From the NCBI GenBank assembly GCA_973895155.1, contig OZ316891.1, forward strand, positions 16,058,001 through 16,122,000: 64,000 nt of DNA, written 5' to 3'. Positions 11,601 to 24,181 of this stretch are shown here, piece after piece. The notes under the pieces are model-generated. The model made no database searches, was not told the origin of the DNA, and worked only from the letters and a program-made list of their open reading frames with translations. Source of the DNA: Marsupella aquatica. Lineage: Eukaryota > Marchantiophyta. Each line of letters opens with the position of its first letter. Positions within the stretch are counted from its first letter, which is position 1. A program made the position numbers and the translations under genes.

Positions 11601-13345
11601 GTGAAAGAAAACCTAAGGAAAGTCCATAAGAACGAAAGTAGGAAGGCAGGTGCACGGGCCACCGAGAAAAGTAAAGGATGCATGTGATTAGTGGGGAGGG
11701 ATCTTAGCAAAAATAGGGGAAAGCAAGGGAACTTGCTGCTAAAATCAGCTGAACGATTGCACGGTTCCTATAAATTTAGTGGACCTTAAGGCCGTCTGTT
11801 CAGCCCCCCACCCCATTGCCAGAGCACGGGGCACAAGGCATGTTCTGATACAGGGAGGAGCAAAACAGTCATGTCAAGCAAGAAATGTGGAGAGACCAAT
11901 CAGTAAGCAAAAATAGGGGAGAACATACATACATGATCAGCAGCAGCAGGAAACAAGAAAGATGATTTTGGGTGGCATCTTAGGGTCGGGGACACCACTG
12001 CAACACCGGGACTTAGGATATGAGTTGTTCTTAATCTGCTAGTAGCATCCGGCAGGCCGGCGACCCATGGCAAAAGGGCAGAGCAACAATCCGCTAAAAC
12101 TACCGAGTCTCACCTTTGCGCTACTGACTGTCACCTTTGTCCAAGGTAGCTAGTAATAGCAAGTTGAAGTCCCGCTCCAAGTTGTCGGCTTCCACTCCAA
12201 GCTCCCTAAAAGATTGTGGCCTCAGGTCCAAGTCGTTAGCTCGCACGCGCAACTCCCTAAACCTACACACAGCGGAAGCTTAGCTCACCAACAACTTGCA
12301 GAAACAATGACCTCCCCTCTGAAACTGATAAAAACACCTGAATACAAATAGTGAAGCACGAGGACAGAACAGGGAGAAGCGTTTTGCAGTTTGGGACGAC
12401 AATGCTAGGAGTGTATACACTTCGGGCAACAGGGAGGTCCAATAATAGTTTGAATCTGACGGATGAAGCTCTAGGCGAATGAGCTCCAGGAGATTGGGTG
12501 CATGATTGAGTAGGCAATTGTAACAGCAGGCACCTGGCGATTGAAGGAAGCAGCATTCGGCAATGGACCTAGGCAGCTCGCGAATTTTGCTCAGCAGCGA
12601 TGTCACCTAGACCCTAAACACGCAATGCATACATCACCTAGACAACTATACTTGCAGCCACGAGGTGAGTCCGCGATAGGGGATTGAAGGAAGCAGCAAG
12701 TCAAGCAAGAAGCGTGGAGAGACCAATCAGTAAGCAAAAATAGGGGAGAATAGACATACATCAGCAGCAGCAGGAAACAAGAAAGATGATACTCTGTTCC
12801 ATCTTAGAGTCGGGGACACTACTGCAACACCGGGACTTAGGATATGACTTGTTTTTAAACTGGAGATAGCATCCAGCAGGCCGGCGACCCATGCCAAAAG
12901 GGCAGAGCAGCAATCCGCCATGTAGCGATAGGCGAGAGCAGCGATTACGACGATGAAAGATGGTCAAAGCTGAAGCAAAACCCCTAAAGATGCAGCTTGG
13001 CCATACTCTCTTTCCTCACCTCATAGCGCTAGGCATTCAACCTCCCTCTTCAATGAACCTCACAACAGCTTGAAGGTCGATAGATTTTACCTCGTCTCCT
13101 GAGCAGAAACGTCTGCATTAGCTGAACAGAGCCCGGAACAGAGCTATCGCATTTAGCCTCCCGACTCCAAAATTGAACGCAACACAACCTCCAACTCCCA
13201 ATGGCAGCTCAGTAGGTTGATCAGCTCGGTCAATGCAGGTCAGTCGACCTCAATAGCCACACTAGAAGCTCACCGCAAGTCACTCAAAGGTCAGACTAGA
13301 AGCTCCGCCGCCTTCACACCGTAGCAAAAAACAATGAGACCAATA
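8699..13345. other. Internal non-coding part of CACTA-1
   Basis: No reading frame here is convincing. The stretch holds the duplicated segment described below. It also has a cluster of AGTTCAGA motifs near 11205-11310 with a GGATGAAGT / ACTTCATCC inverted pair. Otherwise it looks like leader, intron or subterminal sequence of the transposon. Confidence 0.45.
11873..12918. repeat. Direct repeat of about 220 bp (two copies)
   Basis: 11873-12094 and 12700-12918 share the same sequence with scattered differences. Shared landmarks are GTCAAGCAAGAA, ACCAATCAGTAAGC, CAGCAGCAGCAGGAAACAAG and AGGCCGGCGACCCATG. The 605-bp spacer is unrelated. This is an internal duplication within CACTA-1. Confidence 0.85.
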
Positions 13346-14691
13346 TCGAGCAAGGCGACCCTGTTTGAATATTTGGCGACCATCAGGCTCCACCCCTCCT
13401 TTCTCGCTACCGTTCCCCCATGTGATGGTTAAGCTTCTGAGGACACAATCAATCGCACAAATGTAGCTTAAAGCAGGACCTCACTAAGCAGACTATCGGT
13501 TAGGACCTTATAGACATAGAGATAGATAGGTCAATGCAACCTTACTTGGGCCGATGCAGCATGTCTCTTCACAATGTGAAGCAGCGCAGCATTCCTCCAC
13601 CTAGCTCGCAGTGATCCTCCGCCTTGCTTGCAGTAACCAGCCTCCGCCTAGCTAGTTTGCACTGTCACGGCTGCAACTTTTTGTGCAATGACTTGGCCCT
13701 CCTACCAACTACGAGCTCCCAAAAGTATGTCGAGCAGATGTACACTCAGGCACCACCTCGTAGAGCTCAACTCCAAGTCGGCAGCTCTCACTTGAAACTC
13801 AATAGCAGCTTAGCTCACCAGCAGGTTGAAAAGCGACAATGGACTCCCCTCAAAACTGATTGGCAGACCTCCACACTGACGCTCGTAGCAGGCCCAATCC
13901 TAAACACATTTGCACCCTAAAGTCCAGTCGCGCTCAAACACTTTCAAACGACCCTGCAGGAAGTTCGCGAAGAGTGCAGCTGGAATGAAGGTCGTCGACT
14001 CCCAATTTCCCTCGCAAAACCAACCTCTGCGGCACACTGACCCTGAACACTTAGGGCAAGTAGTACCCCCAAAATCTCTCGCAAAACCAACCTCCAAGGT
14101 ACACTGACCCTGAGGGAAAGTAGTACCCCTCACATGTGGGCAGCCATCGAGTGACTTAGCAAACAGGTTGGTTTGGACATAAAAGAACCAATGCAAATGA
14201 CTTAGCAAAAAGTTCAATGTGGGGAGAGTGCACTTTGGTCAAGAACAAGGCCAAATATAGTCAGGTATGAATCCACATTATAAGTGAAAGTACCCACCAT
14301 TCTGATGAAAACCCCCATATTTATACCCATTATATTTGGACTTATTGAACCATGAGTGTGCAATATGTAGTTGCACCGGGAGTTGCATATTAGGGATTGG
14401 CATCCGAAATTGGCTAATGGGGTATGCATGCTGACGGAATTTTAAAAAATGATGTCCAATTCATATTGCACTATTGTGGAGTAACTAACATAACTTACCT
14501 ATTTCTTACTTACTAGTGTTACAATAGCGACATTGGATAAAGTTGTAAGCATGACTTCCCACAACCTCACCAAAACTTAGTTGGTATGATGTAACTAACA
14601 TGACACCCACAAACTTGGAGTCGCATATTTATGAAGGTCTCGCACAAGTCACATAGGGGAGGGTCTCAGAATGGGTGGTTTTCTTCTAGTG
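13346..14691. repeat. CACTA-1 right terminal region, shared with CACTA-2
   Basis: This 1,346-bp stretch matches 27941-29292 with a few per cent difference. It ends in the transposon terminus TTCTTCTAGTG. Identity starts abruptly at TCGAGCAAGG and stops exactly at the terminal G, after which the flanks differ (ACACCT here, AGTAAA at 29293). That marks it as the shared 5' subterminal region of one CACTA family. Confidence 0.92.
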
Positions 14692-14863
14692 ACACCTGGG
14701 ACATTGGACAGTGGCGCATGATTTACTGTACTCGCCATGTCATCCCAAAGGGTTCTGATATCCCTAGTACCCATGACTAGACCAGCATGACTGCTACTAA
14801 TTCCACCATCTTATAACTTGAACCTTTTTTGTAGTGGAACCATAAGACAACCTAAATTATATG

Positions 14864-15003
14864 AACTTAAGTATTTGGTTGAATGCTATGGATTGACTTA
14901 AGTATTTGGTTGAATGCTATGGACTTAAGTATTTCGATGAATGAAATGGACTTAAGTATTTGGTTGAACAAAATGGAATTTTGATGAATTGAAATGGACT
15001 TTA
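14864..15003. repeat. Tandem ACTTAAGTATTTGGTTGAA repeats
   Basis: About four to five imperfect copies of a roughly 27-30-bp unit (ACTTAAGTATTTGGTTGAA plus GCTATGG) lie between the CACTA-1 end and the start of the long zinc-finger gene. They could lie in its promoter; no function is evident. Confidence 0.85.
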
Positions 15004-15159
15004 AGTAAGTTTCATTGACTACAATAGATTGAGTGTTCTGATGACATTGTGAATGGTTGACTTGAGTCCTGACTTTTTCCATGTCTGTCCATTGTTGTAT
15101 GACAGGTTCATGTACCTAATCCCTATCCCTTACTTTCACAGCCTGTATAACTGTCCATC

Positions 15160-16670
15160 ATGGCACACCTAGGCATGAGCTCTGTCAGATTGGTAGAAAA
15201 GGGTGAGGAGGGAGGAAAGCCTGATACACCAATCTGTGTCATGTCCTTCAAAGAAGGGCAAACTTTGGCAGATTTTTGTTTGAAATGTGTTGGTGCAGTA
15301 GAGTTTGACTTTGATTTTTGGGATGAGAGGTTGCCTGGTCGAGTCCGGCACTTTTCAGAGAAGACTATTGGGGTGACTGAACTTCAAAGAAAAATTTACT
15401 TGATTGCAGAGTTACCCTCAGTTGCCTTGCCTGCTGAGAGGGTCACTATTGGTTCCTCTCATTCATCTGTTGCCACTATGTCCAATGTGGCAGGCACGAC
15501 TCCATTGTCTCAAGGACAAACACAAGGGGTGCCAGTACAGGCTATTGTGCAGCCTATCACAAGCTCCTTTGAGTCTCACCTCATGTCTGAGGTTGCATCA
15601 AAGGCCTGGAATCGTGAGTGGTTGAAGCTGCCATCCTGGGTGAACCAGAAGGGCTTTGGTGAGCACAAGTGGAAAGTGCGAACGTGGGATGAGGGAGGGG
15701 AGTGTCAAGGTCATCTAGAATGCTTAGAGTGTAGGGAGACTTATGGGAATGCAACCAATTCACAGGTGCTCAAGTCCGTCGCAAATTGCTTTAGCAATTT
15801 CAAGACAAAGCACTTGACCAATCCTAAACACAAGGAGAATTGGTGTAAGCGAAGGGGTTTATCTAGAGCTTTGGTGACGGCTGCTGACACTATACAACAA
15901 CCACTGTTTGATCATAGTATGCAAATAGGGGCTGGTGTGGAAATAGTGGGAAAGTTGAATGCAGAGGTAGGTGGGGTGGTAGAAGTGTTCTCTATCACAC
16001 CATCTCCCACTGATCCAACATTTGCACAAAGGTCATTCCTGTTTAAGGTCAGATGTACAGTCTGTGGCAAGCTACATACTGACATGTGCCCTAAGAAATC
16101 CAATGTGGAACACAATTTAAGGCAACACCTTGTCAGTTGGGATCATATGGATGCACTTGAGAATGTTGTCACCAGTACACAGGCTGCACTGAGGGCAGGG
16201 AAGAAGGGGAGACCAAGGAAGCCTGATGCTTGTGATTTGTTTCCATCTCAAAATTCTATTATGAATTTCTTTAAAGAGGATAGCTCTGCTGCAAGGAGCA
16301 GTTCAGGCAGAGGTGGGTTGTATTCCTCCGTTGAGCCAAGTTTAAGTTTGCTTTGTTGGGGCCTGTGGGAGTCAGAGGTCAAGTGGACAGGGGATTCTAT
16401 GGCTGTGAAGGGCATACTTGATGATCAAGAGGGAGGAAATGTCTAGGACTATGACCGTACCACCTGTGTTGAGGTTTTCAATGTAACTAGCCAATCAGTT
16501 GTTGGTATATAGGGTTGTTTAGGCACAAGCAATGTCATAGGGTGTCCATTAATGGAGGTGGTTTTCAAAACCTCACTTGCACTCTATGTGATTCTATAAA
16601 ATGCGAAGATGATTTTTGTGGCAGGGTGCACGGGGAAGCGGAAGCATTAGTGTAGAGAGGAGACAGGACT
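15160..16670 (+). pseudogene. Host pseudogene, segment 1: double zinc-finger N-terminus
   Basis: ATG at 15160 opens 428 residues. Residues 1-90 have a compact, possibly ubiquitin-like fold (VMSFKEGQTLADFCLKC). There are two degenerate Cys-His fingers: one from CLECRETYGN to HLTNPKHKENW (about residues 187-230) and one from CTVCGKLHTDMC to RQHLVSWDHMD (about 298-335). The motif SQNSIMNFF follows, then CWGLWESEVKW. A stop at 16444 and a frameshift near 16510 interrupt it, but the next frame continues with GLFRHKQCHRVSINGGGF and CTLCDSIKCEDDFCGRV up to the A1 insertion. The architecture (BED-like fingers ahead of a transposase-like core) suggests a DNA transposon or domesticated gene. I do not recognise a named family. 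Segments 2-7 continue it. Confidence 0.75.
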
Positions 16671-16859
16671 TGTGACACCGCCGGTACGGTGGGTAATGAG
16701 TGATTTGGCCTAACGATGCTTAGCACGCATGTTAGGGGTATCTTAGGCCGTAATTATTAGCATAACGACAATATTTAGGTAGCCATTATGAGTAGGAAAT
16801 GATTAGTCAATAAGGGGCATTCGTGTTCGGGCTGGCGGCGGGTCGCCATTTGCACGTCC

Positions 16860-17623
16860 AAGTACCTTTCCTTTAAATGTTTTTTACCATTTTTATTACT
16901 TTGAGGGGCCACGCAAACCCCATGGCCGGGGGGAACAAAACAGAAAAACAACCACCATGGCAAGCACAGCAAATCGCCAACACACACCAATGCAAACGGT
17001 TTACCAGAAGCACCCATAACAAGTATCCTACCAGCTATCTGGCGCAGTAGACCAACCTCACCCCCAAAATATACTTATCCTACAACAATCCAGCAGCCTA
17101 ACCAGCCTACTATCCCACATTCAGTCAGTCTTGCTCTATCCTGATGTGATCCAGCAATCCCTACACCTCAACCATGTGAGCCTTTCTTCATTGATGATCT
17201 CTTTCACCCGTAACAGCCTAGTGCATCTGCTGCATGCCGGCAGTGTCAACCCAACCGCAATAACCTGATCCACCGCCTTCGAGAGAGTGAAGCGAATGTC
17301 AAATCTCCGGGCCCCGCCCTGCTTGAACATATGCTCATTACGTCCCAACCAAATCATCCACAATATCTGGTATAAGACAAACATTTTAACAACCTTCCTA
17401 TAATCCTTGCGCACCACATAATTAATCATCCCAAGCAACCCCCCAGAATAGTCCGCAAATATGCCCTCAAAGCTTAGAGAACAGAGCTGCCAACATCGCT
17501 GTGCATGTTGACAAGTCAAGAACAAATGTGGAATATTCTCTAGTGTGCTTGGACACAGCTTGCACTCACCATTACCTTTACCAATTCTGGCTACCCTAAC
17601 CCCCGTGAAGAGCCCAGATGTCA
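16860..17623 (-). mobile_element. LINE 3' fragment with zf-RVT domain
   Basis: A minus-strand frame (17624-17136) encodes 162 residues with CKLCPSTLENIPHLFLTCQH, the Cys-Cys-His-Cys zf-RVT motif found C-terminal to plant LINE reverse transcriptases, and IWMIWLGRNEHMFKQ-type downstream sequence. The RT core is absent, so this is a 5'-truncated copy. It is inserted in the LTR of A1. Two 119-bp direct copies of LTR sequence flank it (16741-16859 and 17624-17742; 8 differences), far longer than usual LINE target duplications. A short AT-rich tail near 16870 marks the 3' side. Confidence 0.85.
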
Positions 17624-17920
17624 TCTTAGGCCGTAATTATTAGCATAACGACAGTATTTAGGTAGCCATTATGAGTAGGAAATCATTAGTCAATAAGGGG
17701 CGTTTGTGTTTGGGCTGGCGGCGGGTTGCCATTCGCACGCCCGGGTTGCGGGCGTGTAATGGGCCCTCACCTTTCCCCCTCGGGTCCGTATAACAAACTT
17801 CGGGAGGCGGCCACTGACACGAGCTGACCCGGACCAGCGGAGTGGCCGGTACACTGCAAGCGTGAAAGGCTCAGCCTATAAGCGACGAGGAGGCGTTGGG
17901 CAATCGACAAGCTCTCAGGG

Positions 17921-17929
17921 TATAAAAAG
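17921..17929 (+). promoter_or_regulatory. TATA box of A1 LTR
   Basis: TATAAAAAG lies 106 bp upstream of the LTR-ORF start codon at 18027. The same box and spacing (108 bp) occur in both LTR copies of A2, which supports it as the core promoter. Confidence 0.75.
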
Positions 17930-18026
17930 GGGGCCGATCCTTTGTAGTGCACCAGTTATTTAGTCCACTTGCTAGCTTTGACCCCAGTTCTCTCGCTTAT
18001 CCTTAGTTGCCTTCTATCTCCTCTGA

Positions 18027-18522
18027 ATGTCGCACACAATCCTTTCCAGTTCGGCCATACGATTCTGGACGCAATTCTTGTCTATCGAAGGGCACTTGGC
18101 CGACTCATTGAAACACGACAACCCACGCCGATACAAAATTGAACGCGAATATGAGAGAGCCATCCGCCTAGCAGGTTGCCACCACTATTTCCTTAACTTT
18201 GATTACCCGTCCCAGAGCGAGCTTTACCAATCCAAAGAGATATCAGGGTACTTCTTCAATGGAGGCAAATATATGTCTTCTGGGAGGCACTACTTCGGCT
18301 TCCGGACGAGGTCTTCAATATCCCGGGCACGATCGACTTACAATGGCACCACTTTGACCACATCCCCGCTCGGGTCTAGGACATCATTAACAGTGAGTCC
18401 AGCACTACCCAGTCTACAAGGGTGTCTACAAGGGCACCTGTAGAATTTCATGGCAACCGTATCATTGACTACCGGTGCCAGCCCAGCTGTGCCCGTGCTC
18501 GCACCAGCACCAGCTCAGGCTT

Positions 18523-18554
<32 letters not shown>

Positions 18555-19031
18555 CCTAGCCAAACCCTGCCACCAGTCGCCCCGCCCATACAGGTGAGAT
18601 CCGTCATCAACGCCGTAGATCTGAGCGACGACAAAGAGGCTACGTTACCCCTGTTTAGGCGGCCCAGAGGAGCAAACACTCAGGGAGTCGGGACTACATC
18701 GCCCCCTCCCCAGGCTTGGACCCGAGTAGCGGCTCCAGCAGACAACACGGTGACCGTAGCCACCCCGGCCCCAATACTAACGACGGTGGCACTACCTATA
18801 CCCAATCGAGAAGATGGGGAGGTGTCACCCTCCCCGAGCCAGTCTCGGGGAAAGAAGAGGAAGGAATCCGCAGTTGTATCGGGTTACCCATGGCCACGGT
18901 AGCCGCAGCCAAGGTGACAATGCACCGCATGGGGGAGAACGTGCATAAGAACATCCTCCACCCCAAACATGCGGTGTACTTGAAGACTCAGGGGTTTGAG
19001 CACCTCGCCTCTCTCCCCTGGAACACCTGCA
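18027..19031 (+). pseudogene. LTR-encoded ORF of A1, N-terminal part
   Basis: ATG at 18027 starts MSHTILSSSAIRFWTQFL, the same N-terminus as the A2 ORFs. A conserved helical part follows (HYFLNFDYPSQSELYQ). After frameshifts come a short Gln/Pro-type repeat, VDLSDDKEAT, a basic patch (SRGKKRKES) and KVTMHRMGENVHKNILHPKH, ending at SLPWNTCR where unit B interrupts. The remainder of the same ORF resumes at 32942. Function unknown; the basic patch suggests nuclear entry. Confidence 0.65.
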
Positions 19032-19279
19032 GGTATGACATGGGTAACGTGTCACTTAACCGAACCCAGGTCGTAGATTAGGTTTTATACGGTCATAGGA
19101 CCGTAGCCGTAGCGTAGAATAGCACGTATAACCGTCTATTGCCATTATGAATAGATTAGGAGTAGGTTTAAGTTGACCAAATGATTACAAATTTAGGAGG
19201 AGGATTATTACGCGCGACCGAGGTACGATGGCGGCGGTGGAGTCACTAGAAGAATCCGAGGTGAACTGAGACCGCAATA

Positions 19280-19550
19280 TGTGACTCATTTTGGGTCATG
19301 TGACTTCATTGTGACTCAACGTGACTTGACCCACGCTGTGACCCTTGGAGTTGCAAAAGTTGAGACCAAAAAATGGAAGTCACTATTGATACTGGGCTTT
19401 GCAACTTGCTTGATACCCATTTGTGACTGATCTGTGACTTTATTGTGGAGTCTAGCCTTGTTTCTACGTGACTGCAATATGACTTCAGCGAGTCACATAG
19501 TAAGTCACATACATGACTTACCCGCATTCAACAACGACTAGCGTGTGACC
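19280..19550. promoter_or_regulatory. Subterminal GTGACT/AGTCAC motif cluster of CACTA-2
   Basis: About nine exact GTGACT or AGTCAC motifs, plus several one-base variants (ATGACT, GTGACC), occur in 270 bp just inside the left end, in both orientations. En/Spm-type elements carry arrays of short subterminal motifs bound by TnpA. This cluster is the likely equivalent, probably read by the TnpA-like product of the gene beside it. Confidence 0.65.
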
Positions 19551-20097
19551 ATTTAGTATCACAGGAGAGACCAATGGAGACCCTGGCCCGTGTCACACAA
19601 CAGAACCATTTGGGACTCTATATACTCATGTTTATAACTAATAAGGTTCACATGCAAGTTATAACCATGACTAATGAACACAGAGGGACAGTTCATAAGG
19701 AGAGAGAGCACTCCACATTACAATACATAGAAACTGATGTTCTAACTTTAGAAATATAACACATTGAATACAAGAAATGAACATAGCATGAATGACATCC
19801 ACATGAAACAAAGCATCATATAAGCAGATCCTACATAAAACATTCATAAGAATTAAACACAATCACAATCTTGCTAAAAAATGAAGATCATTTGAATTCC
19901 AATGGAATAGTTTACAATGTGATCAATGTAATTCAGACAAAATAGGAACTCATAATTGATGACTGCAGGATGAGATAACTGAAAGCACATGCATGATACT
20001 ATGAATCTCCAAGAGGACATGATTCTTGTACTGCTTCTTGACATCTAAAATCTACATAACATGACTCACACTACAAACAAATAATGGCATGACATTG

Positions 20098-23000
20098 TTA
20101 TGGATCCTCTATGAACTTGCTTGGCCATAATACCAAAGAACCTGCAGCATCTCCAAGTGTCTTTTGAGGAGGATCATCATTTGTGTTTGGAATGGGAAGG
20201 ACAGCTTTAGGTTTCACTAGTAATGTGACTAACACTACTGAATAACTTGGGGGAATCCTCTTGCCATGGAACGTTGTGGAACCAACCTGCACTCTGCCAA
20301 ATCCTACTCGTGTTCCACTCTCATCAACAGCTAACAAGCCACTTTGTCCCTCAGCATTAAGTGCTTTCCCCACTTCCACTTTAGATCTTTTTGCCAGCAC
20401 CGTTCTTGGAGGTTTGTATGAAACCTTTGACGTGGCTTTGCTCCCACCAGCAGACTTGCTTCGTGTGCGCATGCTTCCTCTCTTCACAGTAGTGAAGCTA
20501 GGCTCAGTAAGTTCCTCTGTTAGGACTGTCACAGTAGCAGGTTCATCACCTGGGAGTGTCATACCAACTAACTCTTTGGTTGGATTTATCTCAACAAGAG
20601 GCACACCTGTCATTGAGAATGATACATTCTGCAAATCATTTATCTCTGCAATGGAGTCAAGATCTACATAGCATGAATCTGGCTCAATGGTATCATTGTC
20701 ATGCTTGCTGATATCCTCATTTGCCCCAACATTGATATCATCCACTCCCTTGCCAATGTCATCCTCATCCAAACATGGTTGACTGCCCTCTGTCAAACAA
20801 GTTGCTTGTACAGACTGCAACTTTGTTGCCTCTAAATTACAGCGAGTATTTGCCAGGTTCTCATATTTCTTCTCTGTAGCACCTGTCTTATTCTCTATGG
20901 ACACAACAACCACAATATATGTTACTGAAAATAACACATTCAACAAACAATGTCAATTCAAACTATACATTTAATAATCATATCCCACACAGTTGTAAAG
21001 GCCTTACCTTCAAGCCTACATGTCGTTGGCATGCCAAAAGAGTGCATCGACTTTGCCACCTCAAGTGGTGATGGTGGAACTCCTGCAGAATTGGAATCAA
21101 TTTTATCTCTCACCGACACAACAGCTTCCATTAATGTCTTGAAGTTCACATGGAACAAGTCAATCAATGAATTCAAATGTTCATTGATCTCTGGAAGACA
21201 TGTTTCGACAGCCTTCAAACGACCACTTATCTCTGTAAGTGAAGATCCACCTCCCTACATGACACATGGGTATAGGTTCAATCACTCCATATGAAATGTT
21301 GGGCAATATATGCACAATCAATGTTATATACAGTGTACACCTAAAATTCAACGCAGGTCATTCAATTACCAATCAGAACTCATATAACTTACATGCTTGG
21401 AGGATTCAGATGCACCCTCTTGAGCTCGGGTGTTCACAATTTTGGCCCTCAACTCTTCTTTTGAAGGGCTTTGCCCCAATTGGGTTTTCTGCACATGCAT
21501 GGCAAACACAAGTTATCGATCAATATTCAGGGAACGTACACTAAAAAACAAAGTTTACATGTATGGGTTTACACTAAAAAATAGTACATAGTGTAGCATA
21601 AATTACATAGCTAGGCCATTCATTCTTACCAAACGTTTAGCTGTCGGTGTAGTGCCGGTCCTTCCTGTCAGATTAGGGTTCTGAACACTCAACCTGGCCT
21701 CGGTCATCTGTGAACTCTTCTTTTTTGAAGCATCTATTACAAAATAAGCTACTAACCTTGCCCACACTTTATCATCACAACTGGCTGGTGGAGGCATATC
21801 TGGCTTCTCCCCACCTTCCTTCCAAGCCTTATGCATTCTCCACCTCTCTTGCTTGATGATTTTACCTACTGTACTCTCTAGGCAACCTATGTCCACGCCA
21901 TCATCACTGCCCACATAATTCCATTTGCCAGCAACATTTTCACATACAGTCTTCCAATCTTTTAGATGTTGTTTTTTAAAATTAATAACACTCACATCTA
22001 ACCAACGCAATACTTCAGCTTTCAAATCAGCATGCCATCGGTTCTTGCGAGGACACTCAGCATCCACCCATTGTCTCTCATTCAACTTTACGTTCCCTTT
22101 CTTTGTCACCTCCCCTCGTGCACTGCTCTCGGTAGTACTGGGCGTTGTATTGGCCACCCCTTCATTCACCCTACCTGGGGTTCTGAAGCCACCTGGGAAA
22201 ATATAATGCCATTCATGCTTGAGAACTACATACAGCAGAATGGATGACAGCAACATTCAATGCTTCACTTCAAGAAAAATTCTTCAAACATACATACCTG
22301 TAGCTCTGCCTGTAGATGCCTGTGCAGGGACTGCACTCTGAAATTGTTGCGACCCTGGACCACCTGTCCAGCCTAGTACAGGGGCCGAATGATGTCACTT
22401 TCTAGGTATGTGTGTGCAAACATATGTACTGAAAACTAAGTACAAACTGTAGGAAAACAACTGAACATTCACCGACATACCTGTCCCCCTTCCGTGCTGC
22501 ATCTGCATAGGGGCATTAGTGAATACTTGAGTCGATGGTTCGACTGTCCAACCTGCACACATACATTTTCTATCATTATACATGTGCAAAATCCCCCCCC
22601 CCCACGTGAATGGACTCCAGATATAATGAGTTCTTCCATTGCTGACAAGATCAGACATTACTTGCCCCTCTTCCAGCGTTTGTAGGTACTGTATTTTGAT
22701 ATCCTTGCCAATTACCTTCACCACCTTCCCAACCTTGTTCATTCCACGACCCACCACCATCCTCCCAACCTGGTTCAACCCATGTTTGTCCTTGTGGACA
22801 TTGGAACTGATCATTACTAGCATTTGCCCAATCAGGTTGGGCAGAATCTGCATGCAATGGTAGGTGGACAGAATTTCATGTTGTCTGAATCCAATACATC
22901 CCAAACAATGTCAAAAATTGATATGCAGTCTGAAATTCAGGAGTGCCATGCCTTCACAAAGAACTGGCATATAGATATATACTCACATCCCCATGGTTGA

Positions 23001-23776
23001 GGTGGACGTCCAAACCCATGAGACTGTGGGTTTGGACCTGCTCTGCCTCTACCATGGGCATAACCTAGAGCTTGCCCCCTGCCATAGTATTGGGCACCAG
23101 CCTGGGATCTACCACTACTACCACCTCGCCAACCTTGATCAAAGGTCAGCCCCCCCTGCTGGTATGGTGCATGCAAAGGCTTTGAAGGCAAAACAAAACT
23201 GGTAGGACGCTGCATCACATCACCAACTACAATGTCAAGAACTAAGCAAGGTACATATGTGTAGTACTGAACATATGAAACCTCCAAATAAGAGTTTTTA
23301 ACTCAAACCTTGTTGGGAAAACTACTTACCTGTTTCTTTTGGGGCTGCTCTGCAATGTATTCATCTTCATAACCCCCATCCTCATCCATTTCCTCTGGAA
23401 AATACTCATCATCTGTATCTTTTTGTCTAGTGTCTGCACCCACCTGTGCAGCATCCATGTCATCTCCACATTCTGCCATTGTAGGTACCACCTTCTTGCT
23501 CAACCTTTCACTCCGACGCACACGCCCAGAGATAGTGTTGGACACCCTTCTTGCATACTCCTTTCGTTTCTTTGAAAATTCTGTGGTTCTGCAACATTCC
23601 AATATGAGAATACAATCACAATTTCAGTGCCACATTGAACTATTCATGTCACACAAACTCACTGCAGGATCATATTAGGATCCCCAGGAATCCTGCCATC
23701 TTGCATTGCATCATTCATTTGATCATCAAGCGACTGCGGTGATTCTTGTAGCAAGTGGCGAACCTCCTCTCTTTTT
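20098..23776 (-). CDS. TnpA-like CACTA protein, Transposase_24 type, at least ten exons
   Basis: Exons on the minus strand with GT-AG borders: 23776-23663, 23588-23330, 23226-22987, 22847-22662, 22552-22481, 22372-22298, 22192-21630, 21488-21393, 21254-21008, 20894-20098 (stop). The N-terminal exons give acidic and then Gly/Gln/Trp-rich low-complexity sequence (GRGQALGYAHGRGRAGPNPQ). Exon 7 has the core: KNRWHADLKAEVLRWLDV, GKWNYVGSDDGVDIG and KVWARLVAYFVIDASKKKSS, resembling plant Ptta/En/Spm Transposase_24. Exon 9 is a helical oligomerisation-type segment. TnpA-type proteins bind subterminal motifs and assist the tnp2 transposase. All visible exons lack stops. More 5' exons may exist upstream of 23776. 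Confidence 0.75.
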
Positions 23777-24181
23777 CTGCATCAACAATGTTTTAGTCAG
23801 GCACCAAAACGCATTGACTCCGATTCAAGACTGTACACGTATCGGATGTGATTGCAAAGACACCCTTTGGCCAAATGCTGATGGTCAAGAGAAAACCATC
23901 TGCACTAAGAGCTGAATAGTCAAGCATATGGAAGCCCCCAAATTCCGAAACGACAAGACCCATGGGGGGCGAAGAATTTACAAAGCCGGCATGGAAGTAA
24001 AAGATTTCAGACAGATAAGATATCTGAAGGAGAACTCTTTGGGAGAAACAATTACATCCATCGTAAAATACACCAAGATTGAAGAAAAACAAGCTGAATA
24101 GGCAGATTACAGGAATGTAAAAATTCACATCAGAAAAGGAATAATATGAGGCTGGCTATAACAACCAAAATAAGATCTCCT

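Larger units (their letters stand above)
3137..14691 (-). mobile_element. CACTA-1: right part of a CACTA (En/Spm) DNA transposon
   Basis: The right end is defined by TTCTTCTAGTG ending at 14691, the same terminal sequence as the complete copy CACTA-2 (right end 29292). The last 1.35 kb match CACTA-2 closely. All recognised genes point leftwards, so the right end is the 5' side: Cys-rich ORF, PHD protein, BRCT protein, then tnp2 transposase. The left end is not seen; it lies in or beyond the gap, or left of the window. Whether the PHD and BRCT genes really belong to the element is inference from their strand and position. Confidence 0.7.

Noticed and set aside
14692-15159. Left TIR of another CACTA element
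   Set aside because: No CACTAGAAGAA was found between the CACTA-1 end and the host gene.
15160-16446. Stand-alone 428-residue gene
   Set aside because: Sequence after its stop continues the same protein in a shifted frame up to the A1 boundary and beyond, so it is the N-terminus of the larger broken gene.
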